DNA from: Megachile rotundata
Taxonomy: Eukaryota > Arthropoda > Insecta > Hymenoptera > Megachilidae
Reading direction: 5' to 3'
Length of the DNA stretch: 64,000 nucleotides
Assembly (NCBI RefSeq): GCF_050947335.1
Contig: NC_134995.1
Coordinates: 9,772,501-9,836,500, forward strand
The translations under genes and the position numbers were made by a program. How positions within the stretch are numbered: position 1 is the stretch's first letter; each line of letters starts with the position of its first letter. The notes beneath the pieces were generated by a model, which was not told where the DNA came from, searched no databases, and worked only from the letters and a program-made list of their open reading frames with translations. Positions 58,686 to 64,000 of the stretch are shown here, one piece after another.

Positions 58686-59480
58686 GGGTGTCTCATAACT
58701 GGAGTTACTCCCAGAAAGGGGTTCTAGCTGAGGTGATACTGGGAGTTATACTTGTAACTGTATCCACAATAGAATTGTATAGTGAGGTCCACAAGAGTGT
58801 CCTAATAGTAGTATCCATAATTCTACAGGGAGTTTCACAAGTAGTGTATCTTCGAGCAAGGGGTTGTAACTGAAGTAATTCCAAGAGTTATCCTGGTTTC
58901 TGATATCTATAATGGAAGTCTATAGTAGTATTCACAAGATCATTCTAATAGAAGTATCTACAATTCTACAGGCTGTTTCACAAGTAGTGTGTCTTCCAGC
59001 AAGGTGTTGTAACTGAAGAGTTATCCTGGTTTCTAGTATCTATAATTGAAGTCTAGTTGTATCCACAAGAACATTCTAATAGTACTATCTACAATTCTAC
59101 AGGGTGTTTCACAAGTAGTGTATCTTCCAGCAAGGTGTTGTAACTGAAGAGTTATCCTGGTTTCTAGTATCTATAATTGAAGTCTATAGTAGTATTCACA
59201 AGAACATTCTAATAGTACTATCTACAATTCTACAGGGTGTTTCACAACTAGTGTGTCTTCCAGCAAGGGGTTGTAACTGAAGTGATTCCAAGAGTCATCC
59301 CAGTTTCTAGTATCTATAATTGAAGTCTATAGTAGTATCCACAAGAACATTCTAATAATACTATCTACAATTCTACAGGGTGTTTCATAACTACTGCAAC
59401 TCCCACCAAATGCTTATAACTGAAGTAATTCCAGAAATTGCACTCCTAACTATCCACATTAGAATCCTATAGCACCATCC
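58686..59480 (+). repeat. 131-143-bp array whose units contain a transposon terminus
   Basis: TTCTACAGGGTGTTTCACAA-type anchors lie at 58821, 58964, 59095, 59228 and 59371, so the period is 131, 133 or 143. The words CAGGGTGTTTCACAACTAGT (59233 onward) are identical to a consensus of the MITE family A terminus. The first and last units instead carry GGGTGTCTCATAACT and GGGTGTTTCATAACT. The rest of the unit (GGTTGTAACTGAAGTGATTC, ACAAGAACATTCTAATA) is unrelated to the MITE core. Confidence 0.88.
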
Positions 59481-59995
59481 ACAACAAAATTAATGAATCT
59501 TCAGAATTAGCTTTCCAGAATCTACCAGCAGTAAAATATTCTCAGAATCATACCTCCTCGAACAAATAAAGACATTATCTATCGATTTCCCTAATTTGTT
59601 TTCATAAGACGATCACAATTGATCACAAAAGGAGACGCCTTTCATCGAAGCTGCCAACGGTCACTGAAAAACGTTCGAGTGTCTCTTCAGCTCCGCGCAG
59701 ATTCTTTGCCAAATAGCTACGTTTAGCGAGCAACTTAATTTGCCCTCGTAAAAAATTCAATCTTCGTTCACGAGCGATCCTGGCTAATTTCATTTTCATT
59801 CGTTAGCAAACATTTCACGCTAGTTACGGGACACATTCGACGTAGGGTCGTGGAAAATTCTCACGCGGAATTTAAGTGCAACTTTTTTCCGCGATAAAAG
59901 GCGAATGCCGTTCCACGAAAATGGTTAAATGAAATTGCGTGATGCTTGGTTTCTTTTTAAATACTTGGTCGTGGAATTTCATTCTGTTTAATACT
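59481..59995. other. unique sequence
   Basis: Mixed composition, no recognised feature. Confidence 0.4.
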
Positions 59996-59999
59996 TTTA

Positions 60000-60925
60000 T
60001 AGTTCCAAAATTAAAAAATTTCAAATTTCCGAAATTCCAAGATTCCAAAATTCTAAGGTTCCAAAATTCCAAGATTCCAAAATTCAAAGATTCCAAAATT
60101 CCAAGGTTTCAAAATTCCAAGATTCCAAGATTCCAAAATTCCCAAATCCCCAAATTCCAAAAATCCAAAATTCCCAAATTCCCAAATTCTTAAATTCCCA
60201 AATTCCAAAAGTTCCCAAATTCCCAAATTCCTAAATTTCCAAATTCCAAAATTTCCAAATTCCAAAATTCCCAAATCCCTAAATTCCAAAATTCCCAAAT
60301 CCCTAAATTCAAAAGATCCAAAATTCAAAAATTCCCAAATTCCTAAATTCCCAAATTCCCAAATTCCCAAATTCCCAAATTCCCAAATTCCAAAATTCCA
60401 AAATTCCAAAATTCCCAAATCCCCAAATTCCAAAATTCCAAAATTCCCAAATTCCAAAAATTCCCAAATTCCCAAATTCCTAAATTTCCAAATTCCAAAA
60501 TTCACAAATCCCTAAATTCCAAAATTCCCAAATCCCTAAATTCAAAAGATCCAAAATTCCAAAATTCCCAAATTCCTAAATTCCCAAATTCCCAAATTCC
60601 CAAATTCCCAAATTCCCAAATTCCCAAATTCCCAAATTCCAAAATTCCAAAATTCCCAAATTCCCAAATTCCCAAATTCCAAAATTCCAAAATTCCCAAA
60701 TCCCCAAATTCCAAAATTCCAAAATTCCAAAATTCCCAAATTCCAAAAATTCCCGAATTCCCAAATTCCCAAATTCCTAAATTCCCAAATTCCAAAATTC
60801 CAAAATTCCCAAATTCCCAAATTCCCAAATCCCCGAATTCCAAAAATCCAAAATTCCCAAATTCCCAAATTCCAGAATTCCCAAATTCCAAAAATCCAAA
60901 AATTCCCAAATTCCACAACCCCAAA
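60000..60925. repeat. AAATTCCC/AAATTCCA octamer array
   Basis: About 115 octamers, AAATTCCC, AAATTCCA and AAATCCCT. A block containing TTCAAAAGATCCAAAATTC recurs at about 60307 and 60541, that is, a 234-bp higher-order step. C-triplets on plus give GGG-N5-GGG on minus wherever AAATTCCC units adjoin. The minus frames of GNLGIWEFGNL type (60053-60959) are artefacts. Confidence 0.95.
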
Positions 60926-61596
60926 ATTTCAATGCAACTTCGTCAAAACTCCTCATCATCCGAAAAACAGATTTTCTGCCCTATTTATGTTTTCCTATTT
61001 TTTGTCCTCCTCGACCAACCAGAAATGACCGTCGACGGAGAAAATTAAAGCAGCAGATTCGTAACGAACGATTTGTCCTGCATTTGACAGAACAGCCGCT
61101 TTTAATGGGGGATTAAAATGCATTATTTCCCGTAAAACAAATTAGAGCAATAAAGCGTTCTGCTAGCACACTCGTTAACGAATTAATGCGCTATATCGAG
61201 GCAATTTGTTGCCGCTAGATGGGCTCATTTATCCTGCATCGTAAGACGCTGTTCGTTTCAGTCTCGATGCGCTATGAAGAACATTATAAATGTGTCCGTG
61301 ATATTGAATTATAGTGGCTGCAACCATATCTACAACAAACGATTATTAATTATTCTATTATCCGCACTGACACTTAATTTTCACTCAGAAAGTGACAGCG
61401 TGAGTTTTAATCAAAAACTGACATGTGTAGCCATCTTTTACTCGGGATAGGATACTCAGACAAAGGTAATCGAAAGGAAATCAGGAATTCTGGAAAATAG
61501 GAATATTTATTCAAGGATATTAGGAGAGGCATACAAGAATCAACGGGGTTACAAATTTTCTTTCGCAATGCATGTAAAGAGCCTACGATTACATAA
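60926..61596. other. unique sequence
   Basis: Mixed to AT-rich DNA. No gene recognised. Confidence 0.4.

Positions 61597-61623
<27 letters not shown>
61597..61623 (+). repeat. (CT)n microsatellite
   Basis: Uninterrupted CT dinucleotides leading into a pyrimidine-rich stretch and the 63-bp GC-rich array. Confidence 0.93.
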
Positions 61624-61628
<5 letters not shown>

Positions 61629-61669
61629 CCTTCCCTATATTTTACTCTCTATCTAATTTTTTTCTTTCG

Positions 61670-62660
61670 TCAACCAGGCGTCCAGGAGTAACTCTGTTCT
61701 CTCCCGTTCGAATGGCGTCCAGGTATTCTCTCCGAACTCTCCATTCCGAACGGGCGACCAGTAGTTTTCTCCCGTACTCTCCTGTACTTTACCTGGGGCG
61801 TCCAGGAGATGCTCTGTCCTCTCTCAGTCGACAGGCGTCCAGGAATATTCGCCGAACTCTCCATGTCGACCGAGTGTCCAGGAACAAACTCCCGTACTCT
61901 CCCCCTATTCACCAGGCAGGCGTCCAGGAGGGTTTCGCCGTACTCTCCTGCCTGGGTATCAACAGTTATCTCCGGGTGGGCGTCCAGGAATTATCGCCGA
62001 ACTCTCCCACCAGAGTCTCTTAGACTTTACCCCACGGCAGGCGTCCAGGAGGGGTTCGCCGTACTCTCCTGCCGGGGTCTTAAACCTTTACCTCCGGTCG
62101 GGCGTCCAGGTATTATCGCCGAACTCTCCCGCCGGAGTCTCTCTTTACTCTGCTCCAAGCAGGCGTCCAGGAGTGTTTCGCCGAACTCTCCTGCTGGAGC
62201 TTCCTCTATTTCTACTCTCCGGGCAGGCGTCCAGGTATTATCGCCGAACTCTCCTGCCGGAGTTTCCTACTAGCTACTCTCCGAGCAGGCGTCCAGGTAT
62301 TGGTCGCCGAACTCTCCTGCCGGAGTTCCCTAACAGCTATTCTCCGAGCAGGCGTCCAGGTATTGGTCGCCGAACTCTCCTGCCGGAGTTCCCTAACAGC
62401 TATTCTCCGAGCAGGCGTCCAGGTATTGGTCGCCGAACTCTCCTGCCGGAGTTCCCTAACAGCTATTCTCCGAGCAGGCGTCCAGGTATTGGTCGCCGAA
62501 CTCTCCTGCCGGAGTTCCCTAACAGCTATTCTCCGAGCAGGCGTCCAGGTATTGGTCGCCGAACTCTCCTGCCGGAGCCCCTAACAGCTAAGTTCCTTCT
62601 CCAGCAGGCGACCAGGTATTTTCGCCGATCTCTCCTGCCGGAGTCCCTAGGCTAGTCCGA
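61670..62660 (+). repeat. GC-rich 63-bp minisatellite with built-in hairpins
   Basis: GCAGGCGTCCAGG starts at 62285, 62348, 62411, 62474 and 62537, exactly 63 bp apart and almost without change. Diverged 55-70-bp units (GGCGTCCAGG, then CGCCGAACTCTC) extend back to about 61675. Each unit carries CTCCGAGCAGG and later CCTGCCGGAG, which can pair. Since 63 is 21 codons, a 160-aa frame (62173-62655) is open but artefactual. The array directly precedes a GC-rich, TATA-bearing segment. Confidence 0.93.
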
Positions 62661-62890
62661 GAGCGGCCGATGGTCCTTACCTCGTCCTCTCTCCCAGACT
62701 GCCAAATAGGCCCGTTCCGGGCGCGCGACTCTATTTTATATAGGCCGGTTGCTATCCTGCGGCCGAGCTATCAACAACGCGTCGCCAAGTTCCGCGATCG
62801 CTGCTCGCGGCTCGCGGATCGCGCCTTGCCTCTCGCTCCGCTGAGCGGCCTACGAACTCTCGCATCGCGACAGAATTTCCGATTAGTCTG
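62661..62890 (+). promoter_or_regulatory. GC-rich segment with TATATA, promoter- or LTR-like
   Basis: After the 63-bp array the sequence stays GC-rich, with GGCCCGTTCCGGGCGCGCGA just upstream of TATATA (62737-62742) and GGCCGGTTGC after it, followed by GATCGCTGCTCGCGGCTCGC. Tandem repeats upstream of a TATA box are common in LTR U3 regions and in some Pol I or Pol II promoters. No gag/pol, rRNA or downstream exon is seen, so the identity is open. Confidence 0.3.
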
Positions 62891-63683
62891 AAGTATTCGC
62901 TTTTCTCGAATGTTCTCGACGCTAAATATTATTTCCATCTATTCTATTATATTTCGCAAGGGAATTCTAAGGATTTTCTTGTCTGATTTCTCTTTGAATA
63001 CAATTAATTTATTTGTCGCACTTTACAATTATTCCTGTACGCTACACATGTAATTTTTCATCGAAAGTCTCGTGTAAAATTGAACTTTTATTCGATGTAA
63101 AATTGAGGCCTCTCAGTCACAAAAGTTAATTTTAATTTAATATTTTTATTCAACGATTTTTCCTTTCATGAACCTTTTAAGTAGAATTGATACAGTTCGC
63201 CTTTCATAAAACACCATTTATTTGAACAAATTCCGCTTGTAAAATTCTGTTGAAAACTGTCTGGTTACATTAAAACTAATGTGGGTTAATCTTCGGGTAA
63301 AATAGCGGAAGGCTTTTATTTTTACAGGAGTATTTTTCAATTCTTAATTATGAAAAATGCGCCGACCGTAACGGGGATATTAAACGTAATTTTTAATAAT
63401 TTTTTTTATTAACGGATATGTAGCTGTTTGTCGAATACTGCGCGATATTAAGGAGAGGATGAACTGTTTATTCCGACGCAGAGAGCAGCGAGATCCTCTT
63501 TTCATTTTCCCCGACAATTCTGCGCTGCGAAATTATATTTTAAATTCAAATTTTCCCGGTAAACAAATAACCTTGCGAACGGATTGAATCTGTAATTCAA
63601 AAACTAAAGTGGTCGGACACAGATTTTCGTTGTAATTGTGTCGTTGAAAAGTTCATGATTTTACTTTCGTTGAACGGAGACAC
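62891..63683. other. AT-rich unique sequence
   Basis: No gene or repeat recognised. Confidence 0.4.
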
Positions 63684-64000
63684 TCTTTGTCCTGTTAGTG
63701 TACTGATAATTCTATCAGTACACTAGTGTACATTAGTGTACCGATGTCAACCCATGAGTTGGCGTGTGACACAGCTGTTTAGAAGACCAATTCAGAATTT
63801 TGTCGAAATTTTCAAATTTTTTATGAGTAGAATCTTAGAACCCACCAGTTGGCGCATGAGGTGTTTAGAAGAGCCACTCTAATTGGTCAGAATAGAAAAA
63901 TGGCCTCGCACGTATTTTCGGCGGTACATTGGCTCTCGCGGTCGCCAATTAGGCGAAGAACAGGCGACGTCTCTCAAGCGAGGTACTTGCGTTCTGCAGT
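63684..64000 (+). mobile_element. TIR element B, copy 2 (cut by the window edge)
   Basis: 63738-64000 matches 39552-39814 over 263 bp with four substitutions and no gaps. Upstream, TCTTTGTCCTGTT (63684-63696) is also shared, but copy 2 then has an extra segment containing a perfect palindrome (arms TAGTGTACTGATA and TATCAGTACACTA, 63696-63725). The right terminal repeat would lie outside the window. Confidence 0.8.

Noticed and set aside
60053..60959. Minus frames GNLGIWEFGNFGILEF of 124-150 aa
   Set aside because: Read-through of an octamer array lacking stops; not a beta-solenoid or pentapeptide-repeat gene.
61670..62890. Ribosomal DNA intergenic spacer
   Set aside because: GC-rich subrepeats upstream of a TATA-like box invite the idea, but no rRNA sequence follows and the downstream DNA is ordinary AT-rich sequence.

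Overview
This window looks like nuclear DNA from an arthropod, most likely an insect and possibly an aculeate hymenopteran. The reasons are an AT-rich background with undepleted CpG in the unique parts, a decayed mariner transposase, a spliced exon (GT-AG) of a CUB-domain protein, TTAGG-type words inside several satellites, and no operons, ribosome-binding sites or dense coding. The order-level placement is an inference; the sequence does not prove it.

Layout: genes are almost absent. The only exon I would defend is a 181-bp plus-strand CUB exon at 12676-12856, resembling insect SOL-1-like ('suppressor of lurcher') proteins. Much of the window may be its long introns or flanks. A few other coding-looking stretches (22946-23251 minus, 24256-24377 plus, 31387-31542 plus, 50675-50837 plus) are listed at low confidence. 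The long open frames at 7.8-10.1, 13.7-14.8, 52.3-52.9, 60.0-60.9 and 61.6-62.7 kb are by-products of tandem repeats and are not annotated as genes.

Tandem repeats dominate. I count more than 35 separate minisatellite arrays, about 23 kb or 36% of the window by my own hand-read boundaries. Several are related to each other: GTGCGTCA arrays at 0.5, 2.8 and (inverted) 52.4 kb; GTTGAGGTTATG arrays at 48.3 and (inverted) 56.7 kb; TGTGGATA arrays at 16.0 and (inverted) 17.2 kb; ACGCGTGGTAATTC arrays at 13.7 and 17.3 kb; and octamer arrays with a C-triplet every 8 bp at 7.9, 38.0 and 60.0 kb, all C-rich on the same strand.

Mobile DNA: a mariner relic (4814-5064); a TA-flanked MITE family with three copies (27916-28290, 43251-43627, 54138-54301), two of which carry a 45-bp CpG-rich minisatellite with NRF-1-like sites; a second TIR element at 39552-40022 with a 98.5% identical copy running off the right edge from 63684; and an array at 58.7-59.5 kb whose units contain the terminal motif of a CAGGGTGTTTCACAAC-type transposon.

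Between the arrays lie unique islands, often CpG-rich. Some carry promoter-like grammar: TATA at 21.1 and 62.7 kb, NRF-1 plus two GCCATCTTGG sites at 46.9 kb, a CRE and a long GCGCGC hairpin at 32.1-32.25 kb, and an E-box plus GCCATCTT at 25.16 kb. Transcription from these cannot be shown from sequence alone.
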